Source: Pseudomonadota bacterium | GTDB lineage: Bacteria; Myxococcota_A; UBA9042 | DNA: 40,226 nt | Direction of reading: 5' to 3' | Assembly: GCA_005792545.1 (NCBI GenBank) | Contig: SXRM01000416.1 | Location: 1 to 40,226, forward strand | Part shown: positions 16,056-24,246 of the stretch, piece by piece | How positions within the stretch are numbered: the first letter of the stretch is position 1 | How the letters are laid out: every line of letters begins with the position of its first letter | Notes under the pieces: model-generated | What the model saw: the letters and a program-made list of their open reading frames with translations, nothing else | Database searches by the model: none | Told to the model about the DNA's origin: nothing | Made by a program: the position numbers and the translations under genes

Positions 16056-16781
16056 ATGCCATTGACCCAGATCCACAAGGTGTCGGTGGCCGACGAGGTG
16101 TTCCAGCAGCTGTCCACGGGCATTGTCCGCGGCGATTGGACCGCCGGGCAGTCGCTACCGAGCGAGCGCAACCTCGCAGAAGTCTTGGGTGTCAGTCGGC
16201 CGTTGGTGCGCGAGGCGGTGCGCCGGCTGGAGCAGGCCGGTCTGGTCGCCATTCGCCATGGCTCTGGGCTTACCGTTTGCGATTTTCGCATGACCGCGGG
16301 GCTCGACCTGCTGCCGCACCTGCTGCTGCGCGCGGACGGCGACGTAGACTGGCAGCTGGTGCAGAGCGTGATGGAGATGCGCACCGCGATTGCTCCCGAC
16401 GCCGCCCGTCTGTGCGCCGAACGGCAGCCTTGGCGCGGGGCGGCGCTGCGCGAAATCGCGCAGTCTGTCGCCCAAGAGCCCGACCTTGGCGCGCTGCAAA
16501 CCTGCATGATGCGCTTCTTCGACGAGGTCATCGAAGGCAGCGGCAACGTCGCCTACCGGCTCGCGTACAACAGTCTGCGCCGTGTCTACGACCCCGTTCG
16601 CGATGTGGTCGGCGGTGTGCTCGAGGCGGAATTGCGCGACTCGGACCGCGTCGCCCGGGTCGCCGAGGCCGTTGCGCGCGGTGATGCCGATGCAGCCGGG
16701 CGGATTGCGCGCGAGCTGGTGCTGCAAGGTCAGCTGGCGGTCGAATCGGCGATCGCCGTGCTCAGGACCGAGTCCAAGTAG
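16056..16781 (+). CDS. FadR/GntR family transcriptional regulator (FCD domain)
   Basis: A 241-residue GntR-superfamily regulator. Residues about 8-75 form the winged helix-turn-helix, with the typical GQSLPSERNLAEVLGVSRP and REAVRRLEQAGLV blocks. Residues about 95-225 are the helical FCD ligand-binding domain, with R, D and H-type residues that in relatives bind a metal and an organic acid or acyl ligand. The frame opens upstream at 15996, but the ATG at 16056 has GAGG six bases ahead and lies after the promoter, so it is preferred. The operator at 15971-15981 matches what this subfamily binds. The fatty acid hydroxylase-like gene follows after 21 bp, so lipid or fatty-acyl sensing is an attractive guess, not shown. 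Confidence 0.9.
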   Translation: MPLTQIHKVSVADEVFQQLSTGIVRGDWTAGQSLPSERNLAEVLGVSRPLVREAVRRLEQAGLVAIRHGSGLTVCDFRMTAGLDLLPHLLLRADGDVDWQLVQSVMEMRTAIAPDAARLCAERQPWRGAALREIAQSVAQEPDLGALQTCMMRFFDEVIEGSGNVAYRLAYNSLRRVYDPVRDVVGGVLEAELRDSDRVARVAEAVARGDADAAGRIARELVLQGQLAVESAIAVLRTESK

Positions 16782-16802
16782 TTTCATCTCCAAGAGGTTT
16801 TC

Positions 16803-17579
16803 ATGTCTACTGCGACCATGCCTATCGCTCAACCTCCTGCCGTCCACCCTTGGGCCGGCACGGGCGACCGCGCCCTGGTTCCGGCCAGCGAAACAGAAGC
16901 CGCCGCGCTCGATGCGCGGGCCCGAGCGGCCAAGCCATTTGCGGGCGACTGGAGCTACTCGCGCGCCCTTGCCAAGTGGGTGAGGTACCCAAGCACGCAG
17001 CTCATGGGGCTCGGGCTGTGCGTCCTGACCGCGGCACGGCTGGCCGTTGGCCCACTGGGCTGGCTAGATCTCGCCATCCTGGTCGGCTTGTTTGCGTGGG
17101 AGCCCGTCAACGAGTGGTTCATCCATGCGCACCTGCTGCACCTCAAGCCGCGGCGTATCGGCGTCATGGGATTCAGCTTTGTCTGGGACCTGCCGATGGC
17201 CCGCCGCCACCGCGCGCACCACGCTGATCCGTGGGACCTGTCGAACCTGTTCATTCCGATCGGCGCCATCCTGTTCAGCATTGCGTTTCATGCGACCCTG
17301 TTCCTGCTGGTGCTGCCGACTCCTCTGGCGCTCACGGCGCTGGCGGCACTGAACCTGATCGGCCTGTGGTACGAGTGGACCCACTTCATGGCGCACATCC
17401 CCTACCGGCCGACGTTGCCGTGGTTGCGCACGCTGCAGGCTCGCCACCGGCTGCATCACTTCAAGAACGAGCGGTTTTGGCTCGGCGTCAGCAGCAACCT
17501 GGGCGATCGCCTGCTGAACACGCTGCCCGACGGCAAGCAGGTCGAGCCGTCGCCGACCGCGCGCCTGCTGCAGCGCTAG
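16803..17579 (+). CDS. Fatty acid hydroxylase / sterol desaturase superfamily membrane enzyme
   Basis: A 258-residue membrane protein with about four TM segments and the histidine clusters of the di-iron fatty acid hydroxylase superfamily: HAHLLH, RRHRAHH, HFMAH and RHRLHHF. These clusters bind two irons and use O2 to hydroxylate or desaturate a lipid. Spacing and order (HxxxH, HxxHH, HxxxH, HxxHH) are intact, so it should be active. The substrate cannot be read from sequence; fatty acid, carotenoid or sterol are all possible. AGAGG at about 16791-16795 is a good ribosome-binding site for the ATG at 16803. It probably shares the promoter at 15983 with the FadR-type regulator 21 bp upstream and would then be under its control. 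Confidence 0.87.
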   Translation: MSTATMPIAQPPAVHPWAGTGDRALVPASETEAAALDARARAAKPFAGDWSYSRALAKWVRYPSTQLMGLGLCVLTAARLAVGPLGWLDLAILVGLFAWEPVNEWFIHAHLLHLKPRRIGVMGFSFVWDLPMARRHRAHHADPWDLSNLFIPIGAILFSIAFHATLFLLVLPTPLALTALAALNLIGLWYEWTHFMAHIPYRPTLPWLRTLQARHRLHHFKNERFWLGVSSNLGDRLLNTLPDGKQVEPSPTARLLQR

Positions 17580-17648
17580 ACTTCGCGATCGCGCTGTGGC
17601 GAAATTGTTCAGCGATTTCTTGCGTCTGAACGAAGCCCCCCTTCGTGC

Positions 17649-19781
17649 ATGGACGAGCTTGCGCCGCTCGGGCACACTGGTGCCGGCCTTTGCGCGAGGT
17701 GCGCCATCGAACTCAAGCCCGCCACCCTGGAACCTGCCGCCGCGTATCTGTTCGTCGAAGACGACGGCCGTGTCTATCGCTTTGACCTGACCGACGCCAA
17801 CGTCCGCATTGGGCGCGACCAGAGCAACGACATCTGGATCGACAGCCCCGCGGTGCGGCCGCAGACCTGCCTTGTCTACCACCGCGACGGCGAGCACCAC
17901 CTCAAGGTGTTTGATGGCGCCCGGGTGCTGCTCAATGGCCAGGCGGTGCGCGGGCTGAACCGGCTGTACTCCGGCGACCGCCTGGGCGTCGGCGACCGCG
18001 AATTGCTCTACGGTCGCGACGACAGTCCGGCCCAGGTCGCGCTCGGCATCACCGTGTTGCTCGATGGCGAGGTTCACCACGCGGTCGTCGTCCGGCGCAC
18101 GCGCTTCAAGGTCGGCTGCCGCGACGCTGACCTCAAAGTCGACGATGACAGCGTGGCCGACGAACAGTTAACCATCGAATGTTACAGTGACCACGGACTG
18201 TATGCAGTGGACTCGGGTAGCCGCGTCGGCACCATGCACAACGGCAAGCTGTTTCAAGAGCGCTGTCAGCTCCGCGACGGCGATGTGCTGCAGTTCGGGC
18301 GTGTTGCGCTGGCCATCGCAGTGTTGCCGGCGGAGGCACATGGTCTGCTGATCGCGCCGCGCTTGCCGGAACGCCACGCGGCCGCAGCGTCTGCGGTCAA
18401 GGCCCCTGAGCGACCAGCCCCACAGCGTGGCGAACCGCCCGCTCCGACTGCTCGACCGCGCCAGCAGGATGCCAAACAGGGGATTGGCGGCTTCGTGCGG
18501 CCAGACAGCAATCCCAATGCTGCGGTGCCTGCTGCGGTGCCGGCAGACCGCCGACCGCCAGCGCCGGAGCCATTGCCGGAGGTCCTGCCCGCGCCCGATC
18601 ACGCCGGACCTGCCGCGACGCAGATCGGTTCGCTGCAGCAGATGCTGCGCGACGCCCAGCAAAACAAAGCCACCGCACCTGGCGAGCCGCAGCACACCGT
18701 CATGGCCGACGCCGTGCGGAGCCAACTAGGCGAGTACATGCAGCGCGCAGCGCCAGCCCAGCGCCGCACGTCAGAGCAGTTGCGGCCTGAGGAGATCGAG
18801 GCCCTGGACCAGGCCCCATCGGTGCCAAGCGCCCGAGATCAGGTAGCCGCCGGCAATGCACCGGTCGAACGACCCGCCGTGCGGATCCAGATCGACAAGC
18901 CGCCGCCGACCGCCGCGCCGCGCCCGCCCGAGCGACGGCCGGTCTGGCAAGACGAGTCCTCGCAGCGCGAAAACCTGCGTGTGCGGCCTCGCGAGACTGC
19001 AGCAGAGTCGGCGATGGTTGCGACCAGCGGCAGTGCCGGTCGGCCGGCAGGCGGCGGATTTCACGAGTTGCGGACCGAGATGCTCGACACCCAGTCGGTT
19101 CGCGACAGCGCGGGCACGGACTGGCAGCAGGATCCGATCTTGCGGCGGGTGTTCGCCAACTCGGTGATGCGGCCAGAAGGTGCGCCGTCGACAGAAGTCA
19201 TGGAGGCCTACCGGCCCGATGCGCGGGCGCAGGACGGCTGGCCGCCCGGCAATCCGCAGCGGCGCGAGCCAGAAGCAGTCCGCGACGACGATCCACGCCA
19301 CCGGCAGGTGCAACGCGACCGCGCGGCAGTCGAAGAGCTGCGGGTGCCGGGTCAACAGGATCGCTATCGCCTTGGCCGCGGCACAGGCGCGCACGACCCT
19401 GGCTACCGCGACAGTGGTCCGGTGCGCATGGACGAGCGCGAAGGCCTGCAGCCGCCGCGCGACGACTTTCGCCGCAGCCAGAGCATGGACCGCGAGCCTG
19501 CGCGCGACGGCTTTCGCCGCAGTCAGGCGGTCGACAGTCAGGATCCCGAGCGCTACCGCATCAGCCGCGGCGAGCCGCCAGCGCGCCATGTGCAAGATGA
19601 TCGGCCCAGGGTCAAGGTACGCGAGCTGAGCGAAGCCGAGCGCCGGGCCAACCGGGACTATGACCAGTCAACCGACCGCCCGAAGAGTCCGCAAGGCGAA
19701 ACCGACGCCAGCCGTCGCGAGCGCGAGCAGCGCATCATCGACAGCAGCCGGCGCGGTTTCGATCGCGACCGCGACCGTTGA
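17649..19781 (+). CDS. Double FHA-domain protein with long disordered tail
   Basis: A 710-residue protein. Residues about 35-120 form a forkhead-associated domain (VRIGRDQSNDIWID). A second, more degenerate FHA-like region spans about 125-225 (FKVGCRDADLKVDD, then SRVGTMHNG). FHA domains bind phosphothreonine, so the protein probably reads signals from Ser/Thr kinases such as the one at 24236 (inference). An N-terminal CARC is a lone CxxC. From about 235 to the end it is Pro/Ala/Arg/Asp/Gln-rich and predicted disordered, with a short near-repeat (RDDFRRSQSMDRE / RDGFRRSQAVDSQ) close to the C-terminus. Its TGA shares its last base with the ATG of the methyltransferase (TGATG), so the two are coupled. 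Confidence 0.82.
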   Translation: MDELAPLGHTGAGLCARCAIELKPATLEPAAAYLFVEDDGRVYRFDLTDANVRIGRDQSNDIWIDSPAVRPQTCLVYHRDGEHHLKVFDGARVLLNGQAVRGLNRLYSGDRLGVGDRELLYGRDDSPAQVALGITVLLDGEVHHAVVVRRTRFKVGCRDADLKVDDDSVADEQLTIECYSDHGLYAVDSGSRVGTMHNGKLFQERCQLRDGDVLQFGRVALAIAVLPAEAHGLLIAPRLPERHAAAASAVKAPERPAPQRGEPPAPTARPRQQDAKQGIGGFVRPDSNPNAAVPAAVPADRRPPAPEPLPEVLPAPDHAGPAATQIGSLQQMLRDAQQNKATAPGEPQHTVMADAVRSQLGEYMQRAAPAQRRTSEQLRPEEIEALDQAPSVPSARDQVAAGNAPVERPAVRIQIDKPPPTAAPRPPERRPVWQDESSQRENLRVRPRETAAESAMVATSGSAGRPAGGGFHELRTEMLDTQSVRDSAGTDWQQDPILRRVFANSVMRPEGAPSTEVMEAYRPDARAQDGWPPGNPQRREPEAVRDDDPRHRQVQRDRAAVEELRVPGQQDRYRLGRGTGAHDPGYRDSGPVRMDEREGLQPPRDDFRRSQSMDREPARDGFRRSQAVDSQDPERYRISRGEPPARHVQDDRPRVKVRELSEAERRANRDYDQSTDRPKSPQGETDASRREREQRIIDSSRRGFDRDRDR

Positions 19782-20701
19782 TGGCCCGTCGTCCGCGCGA
19801 GTCTGCGGATCAACCACCGCAGTTGCCAGGCCTTTTCGCAGCGCCGACGATCCGCGATTTTGAGCCACCGCGCGGGCAGTTGCTCAAGTGGATTGGCAGC
19901 AAGCAGCGGTTCGCCAGCCAGATCTGCGCAACCTTTCCCGCCGATGTCCGGTGCTACTACGAGCCATTCGTCGGCTCGGCATCGGTCTGTGCAGCGTTCG
20001 CCCCCACACGCGGCGTAGCGAGCGACGTGCTGCGGCCATTGGTGACGCTGTGGCGCACGCTTTGCCAGGACCCCGCGACCCTGTGCGGCTGGTACGCCGA
20101 ACGCTGGCATCGCCTGCTGCAAGGTGACAAGGTCGCGAACTACTTGGAGATGCGCGCAGAGTACAACCGTACCCGCGACCCGGCTGACCTGCTGTTGTTG
20201 GTGCGCGCCTGCTACGGGGGGGTCGTCCGCTTCGCCAAAGACGGCAGCATGAACACGCCCTGTGGCGTGCATCGCCCGATCCAGCCGCAAGAGTTCGCCC
20301 GGCGAGCCGAGGCTTGGCGCAGCCGCTTGCAGGGTGTGCGCTTTGAGCACAGCGACTTTGAGGCGATGGTCGACGCCGCTGGCCCCGGCGACCTGGTGTA
20401 CTGCGATCCCCCGTACGCGGACAGCCAGAACGCACTGTACGGCGCCCAGGCGTTTTCGCTGGACCGGCTGCTGGCTGCAATCGATCGCGCCAAAGTGCGC
20501 GGAGCGCGTGTCGCGCTGTCGATCGACGGAACCAAGCGGTCGGGGCGCAAGGTCTGCGATGTGCCGATGCCAGCTGGACTTTTCGTGACCGATCGCCAGG
20601 TCGTGGTCGGCCGGTCGATGTTGCGGCGCTTTCAACTGGGCGGTCAGACCTTGGAGCACGAAGTCGTAGCCGATCGGCTATTGCTGACATGGCAAGCGTG
20701 A
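19781..20701 (+). CDS. D12-class adenine-specific DNA methyltransferase (Dam family)
   Basis: A 306-residue DNA N6-adenine methyltransferase. The order of motifs is that of the D12/alpha class: KWIGSKQRF (SAM-contact motif X) near residue 37, YYEPFVGSASV (motif I), then the catalytic DPPY at 209-212. A target-recognition region lies between them. The length is close to E. coli Dam (278). No restriction endonuclease is beside it, so it is an orphan methylase or part of an unrelated signalling unit; the recognition sequence cannot be inferred. The ATG at 19781 overlaps the FHA gene's stop, and a TTG three bases upstream is possible. The sequence around its stop is tandemly repeated (20692-20730). 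Confidence 0.9.
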   Translation: MARRPRESADQPPQLPGLFAAPTIRDFEPPRGQLLKWIGSKQRFASQICATFPADVRCYYEPFVGSASVCAAFAPTRGVASDVLRPLVTLWRTLCQDPATLCGWYAERWHRLLQGDKVANYLEMRAEYNRTRDPADLLLLVRACYGGVVRFAKDGSMNTPCGVHRPIQPQEFARRAEAWRSRLQGVRFEHSDFEAMVDAAGPGDLVYCDPPYADSQNALYGAQAFSLDRLLAAIDRAKVRGARVALSIDGTKRSGRKVCDVPMPAGLFVTDRQVVVGRSMLRRFQLGGQTLEHEVVADRLLLTWQA

Positions 20702-20730
20702 CCCGCAAGGCGTGACCAGCAAGGCGTAGC
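20692..20730 (+). repeat. Imperfect triple tandem repeat across the methyltransferase stop codon
   Basis: Three consecutive units, GCAAGCGTGACCC, GCAAGGCGTGACCA and GCAAGGCGTAGC (13, 14 and 12 nt), begin in the last codons of the methyltransferase gene and run past it. The first TGA is the gene's stop, and each further unit again holds TGA or TAG. A local duplication of the gene end is the simplest explanation. Confidence 0.55.
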
Positions 20731-20795
20731 CGCGACAGGCCGATTCGTGGCATCCTGCGCGTTCGGCGCACGGGTGCGCAAGCGGGCAAGATTCC

Positions 20796-21653
20796 ATGCA
20801 TCCTGTGACGACATCGTTGCGCGGCAAAGTCGCGCTGGTTACTGGCGCCAACACCGGCATCGGCTTGGTGACAGCTCGCGAATTGGCCCGTGCCGGCGCC
20901 AAAGTCTGGGTCGCGTGCCGATCGCAAGCCAAGGCTGAGGCCGCGATGGCCGAGATGCGCGCCGCGGTGCCCGATGCCGAGCTGGTGTTCCTACCGCTCG
21001 ACCTTGGCAGTCTCGACGCCACCCGCAAGGCTGCTCACCAGTTCCTGGCCAGCGGCGACTCGCTGCACCTGCTGGTCAACAACGCTGGCCTCGCGGGCTT
21101 TCAAGGCACGACCGACGACGGCTTCGAGATCCAGTTCGGCACCAATCACCTGGGACCGTACCTGTTCACACGGCTGCTGCTCGATCGGGTCATCGCGTCC
21201 GCGCCGGCGCGCATCGTCAACGTCGCCAGCCAGGGGCACTACAAGTCCAACGGCATCCCTTTCGACAAGCTGCGCGAAAAGACCCGCACGGTCACCGGAT
21301 TTCCCGAGTATTGCGACAGCAAGCTCGCCAACGTCCTGTTTACCAAAGCGCTGGCGCAGCGGTTGCAGGGCACCGGCGTCACCACCTACAGCCTGCACCC
21401 AGGTGTCGTGGCGTCGGACATTTGGCGGCGCTTGCCGCAGCCGCTGCGGTGGATCGCAATGCGCTTTATGATCACCAATGACCAGGGGGCGCTGACTAGC
21501 TTGCACTGTGCGACGTCGCCGAGCGTCGCCGAGCAATCGGGCCTGTACTACGACAAACAGACCGAGAAAAAGCCCGCCAAGCTCGCCCGCGACCCGGCGC
21601 TGGCCGAAGAGCTGTGGCTGCGGAGCGCCCAGTGGGTGGGCCTTGCGCCCTAG
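20796..21653 (+). CDS. Short-chain dehydrogenase/reductase, retinol-dehydrogenase-like
   Basis: A 285-residue classical SDR. TGANTGIG at residues 16-23 binds NAD(P), LVNNAG is the structural NNAG motif, and VNVAS plus YCDSK (Y172, K176) complete the Ser-Tyr-Lys catalytic set. Sequence flavour (TNHLGPYLFT, LHPGVVASDIWR) is that of the RDH/WWOX-like branch, which acts on lipophilic alcohols and ketones. A basic residue after the glycine motif (ACRSQAKAE) suggests NADP preference. The substrate is unknown. Start ATG at 20796; the preceding 94 bp hold the tandem repeat and no obvious promoter. The next gene begins within its last 11 bp. Confidence 0.9.
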   Translation: MHPVTTSLRGKVALVTGANTGIGLVTARELARAGAKVWVACRSQAKAEAAMAEMRAAVPDAELVFLPLDLGSLDATRKAAHQFLASGDSLHLLVNNAGLAGFQGTTDDGFEIQFGTNHLGPYLFTRLLLDRVIASAPARIVNVASQGHYKSNGIPFDKLREKTRTVTGFPEYCDSKLANVLFTKALAQRLQGTGVTTYSLHPGVVASDIWRRLPQPLRWIAMRFMITNDQGALTSLHCATSPSVAEQSGLYYDKQTEKKPAKLARDPALAEELWLRSAQWVGLAP

Positions 21654-22401
21654 CCGTGGTTTGGCCGCAGCGGTGGCCGTGATGCTGGCGTCGCAATTGG
21701 CTTGCGCGCGGTTGGCGACCGATACAAGGCTTCGCGCGGAAGTGCTTGAAAAGCCACGCAAAGTCACGGTCGCGGCCGGCGAGCGCATCGCGGTTGACGG
21801 GCGGCGGGCCGGCCAGCGGTTGGACGCTGAGGTCTGGTCCGAAAAACGCTGCGCCGATGAACTGCGCCAGAACGCCCGCGGCTGGCTGACCACTACCACG
21901 ACCGCTGTCGGTCACTCGCTGGCAATCGAATGGGTGTTTGCCAGCGTGCTGACGCTTGGCGGCGCCGGCTTGACGACGTCGGTCGCATTGCACTCGCCCG
22001 ACGCCGACGAGCCACCAGCCGCGCAGACCTCGCGCTATCTCGCCACCGGCGCCGTCACTGTGGTCGGCCTGGGCCTGCTGGCCGCAGCGATCGTGCAGAC
22101 CGTATCGCTTGGCACATCAGAGCGCGACCTTGGGGTCAAAGAGTTGGTCAAGCGTGTGCGTGAGACGCCTTGCGGGCGCTCGCCGCGCCCCAACGAGGCG
22201 CTGCGGCTGACACTGTGCGACGGCAAGCAACTCGAAGCGGTCAGCGACGTCGCTGGCAGGGCCGTGTTTGTGTTGCCGGACGACATGGATGATCGCATTG
22301 CCAGCGAGAGCACCGACCGTGCTGTGCTCGAAGCGCGCGCGGACCCCAAGAGCCAGCGCGTCTTGCACCTGTCGGCGGTCGCTACCGCCACTGCGCGCTG
22401 A
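21643..22401 (+). CDS. Envelope protein of unknown function with two TM segments
   Basis: A protein of about 252 residues. A hydrophobic leader (RGLAAAVAVMLASQLAC) looks like a signal or lipoprotein signal, although the residue three before the Cys is Gln rather than Leu. Two further hydrophobic segments lie near residues 95-120 and 130-150, followed by a soluble C-terminal domain with two cysteines. I do not recognise the family. The frame is open from 21508, but the stretch before 21640 is a shadow of the SDR gene. The TTG at 21643 is the best start, overlapping the SDR end and suggesting coupling. The TGA stop lies in the first unit of a 15-bp tandem repeat. Confidence 0.65.
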   Translation: MRPSRGLAAAVAVMLASQLACARLATDTRLRAEVLEKPRKVTVAAGERIAVDGRRAGQRLDAEVWSEKRCADELRQNARGWLTTTTTAVGHSLAIEWVFASVLTLGGAGLTTSVALHSPDADEPPAAQTSRYLATGAVTVVGLGLLAAAIVQTVSLGTSERDLGVKELVKRVRETPCGRSPRPNEALRLTLCDGKQLEAVSDVAGRAVFVLPDDMDDRIASESTDRAVLEARADPKSQRVLHLSAVATATAR

Positions 22402-22451
22402 CTGCCTGCGCGCTGACTGCCTGCGCGCTGACTGCCTGCGCGCTGACTGCT
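22392..22451 (+). repeat. Four tandem copies of a 15-bp unit between convergent genes
   Basis: The unit TGCGCGCTGACTGCC is repeated four times; the fourth copy ends in T instead of C. The first unit contains the stop codon of the plus-strand gene (22399-22401) and the last touches the stop of gamma-glutamyltransferase on the other strand (22450-22452). The array fills the whole space between the two genes. Each unit contains a TGA in the same register, so slippage would not alter either protein. Confidence 0.9.
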
Positions 22452-24246
22452 AGCGCGCCGCCGCCAGGCCTTCGCCCCGCGGATCGGAGACTGCCAGCCA
22501 GAATTGGGTGCCGTCCGGCCCCTGCTGCAGCTGAACGGCTTGCACGTTGCACCACGGCGATTTGCGCGCCACGGTGTGACCGAAGGCGGTCAACTGCCGT
22601 GCCATCTCGTCACCTTCGGCACCCTCTTCGATCCACGCCTGATCCGGGTACGCCTGATGGTGCACGCGTGCACGGCCGACCGCGTCTGCGAGGGACCAGC
22701 CGGTATACGCGACGCGAAACACCACTTGCGCGACCGTGGTGCCGATGCGTGGCCCGCCCGGCGACCCCACCACCAGCCACGGACCTTGCGGGTTGTTGGC
22801 CGGACCGCGCATCACGATGAGCGGCGTCATCGACGACACCGGTCGCGCACCAGGCTTGGGCCGGTTGCCTTGCGAGGCGGCTAGACCAAAGGCGTTGCTG
22901 TCCTTGTCCGAAAAGCTAAAGTCGTCCATTTCGTTGTTGAGCAGCACGCCGCTTTGGGGCGCCAGGATGCCGCTGCCCAGCAGCAGGTTGACCGTATGGG
23001 TCGAGGAGACCGCCAGGCCATCGCCGTCGACGATCGAGACGTGCGAAGTGTTCTCGTGGGTTTCCAAGCGTTTGCCCGCAGCTGGAGCGGACAGCTCGAG
23101 CGACTTGCCTGCGCGGCTGGGATCAAACCTGTCACGCAGCGCCCCGCGTGCCGCGGCTGGGTAGATCGCATCCAGGTTCGAAGCCGGCGCATCGCTGTCA
23201 CTTGAGTACGCGAGCCGCAGCAGAAACGATCGGCGCATGGCCTCTGCTAGCGCATGGTGGGCCAGTGCCGGACTTTGCGCGTAGGTTGAGCCGGCTTTGG
23301 CCTGCCAGGGTCCGAACCACTCGGCCATTGCCAGCAGCTGGGCCCCACCTGCGCTCGGCGGCGGCATGGTCAGCGCCAGGTGGCCAAACAGCTCGCCGCG
23401 CAGTGGATCCAACTCGCGCACCGTATAGCGTTGCAGATCAGTCGTCGTCAGCTTACCACCCGCTGCCTGCACAGCCTTGGCCATGTCCTCGGCAATCGGC
23501 CCGGCATAGAAAGCGCTGGGGCCATCGCGGCCGATCGCCCTAAGCGTTGCGGCCTTGGTCGGCCAACGCAGCAATTCGCCTGCCTGCAGCGGCATGCCAT
23601 CGCGGCCAAACACCTGCCGCGCTACGACGTCGAGTGCCGGCCACATCGCGCCAATCGCCCCAGCCAACTGTGGCGTGACTTCCACACCTCGCTCGGCCAG
23701 TTCAGCTGCCGGCGCACACAGTTCTGCCCACGGCCGTCGGCCCCAGCGCTGGTGCAGCGTCCACAGACCGGCGATGTACCCCGGCACACCGACCGCGAGC
23801 CCGTGGTGCTGGCTGCGCGCCGCGACCAGCCGCCCGTTGGCGTCGAGGTAGTCGTCGACCTGGGTGGCGCCCGGTGCCGTCTCGCGAAAGTCGAAGGCCC
23901 GCGCTGGGCCATCGGCCGGCGCCACCACCGCGAATCCACCGCCGCCGATTCCGGTCGACTGCGGCGTTGCGACGCTCAACACCAGGCTAGCGGCCACCAT
24001 CGCGTCGATGGCGGAGCCCCCCTTGCGCAAGATTGCCACCGCTGCATGCGTTGCATCCGGGTGGGCAGTCGCGACGCCAAAGTGACCGCGCGGCGTCTGC
24101 GGAACGTAGGCGTGCCCCACGGCGACGCGTGCTTGCCTGGGCTCGGGCAGCGCGTCTTGCGCCGGCGTGCGCGAGCCACTGCAGGCCGTCAGCAGCGTAC
24201 AGAGGCCCAGCCATAGCACGGCCTCAATGACCCGATTAGCCCCCAT
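22450..24246 (-). CDS. ggt: Gamma-glutamyltransferase, lipoprotein form
   Basis: A 598-residue Ntn-hydrolase. MGANRVIEAV then LCTLLTAC gives a lipoprotein signal with lipobox LTAC (C22), so it is anchored rather than free in the periplasm. The large subunit holds the usual blocks (AVAILRKGGSAIDAMVAA, GIGGGGFAVV, FRETAP). The self-cleavage and catalytic residue is T400 in ENTSHVSIVD, and the small subunit carries VNLLLGSG and the GSPGGPRIG loop. It hydrolyses or transpeptidates glutathione and other gamma-glutamyl compounds outside the cytoplasm. All key residues are present. The ATG at 24246 is chosen over 24270 because the signal starts there. It overlaps the end of the Ser/Thr kinase gene by 11 bp and is probably translated with it. 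Confidence 0.93.
   Translation of the reverse strand: MGANRVIEAVLWLGLCTLLTACSGSRTPAQDALPEPRQARVAVGHAYVPQTPRGHFGVATAHPDATHAAVAILRKGGSAIDAMVAASLVLSVATPQSTGIGGGGFAVVAPADGPARAFDFRETAPGATQVDDYLDANGRLVAARSQHHGLAVGVPGYIAGLWTLHQRWGRRPWAELCAPAAELAERGVEVTPQLAGAIGAMWPALDVVARQVFGRDGMPLQAGELLRWPTKAATLRAIGRDGPSAFYAGPIAEDMAKAVQAAGGKLTTTDLQRYTVRELDPLRGELFGHLALTMPPPSAGGAQLLAMAEWFGPWQAKAGSTYAQSPALAHHALAEAMRRSFLLRLAYSSDSDAPASNLDAIYPAAARGALRDRFDPSRAGKSLELSAPAAGKRLETHENTSHVSIVDGDGLAVSSTHTVNLLLGSGILAPQSGVLLNNEMDDFSFSDKDSNAFGLAASQGNRPKPGARPVSSMTPLIVMRGPANNPQGPWLVVGSPGGPRIGTTVAQVVFRVAYTGWSLADAVGRARVHHQAYPDQAWIEEGAEGDEMARQLTAFGHTVARKSPWCNVQAVQLQQGPDGTQFWLAVSDPRGEGLAAAR

Noticed and set aside
22392..22451. Possible CRISPR array
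   Set aside because: The four 15-bp units are directly adjacent, without spacers, and no cas gene is nearby.
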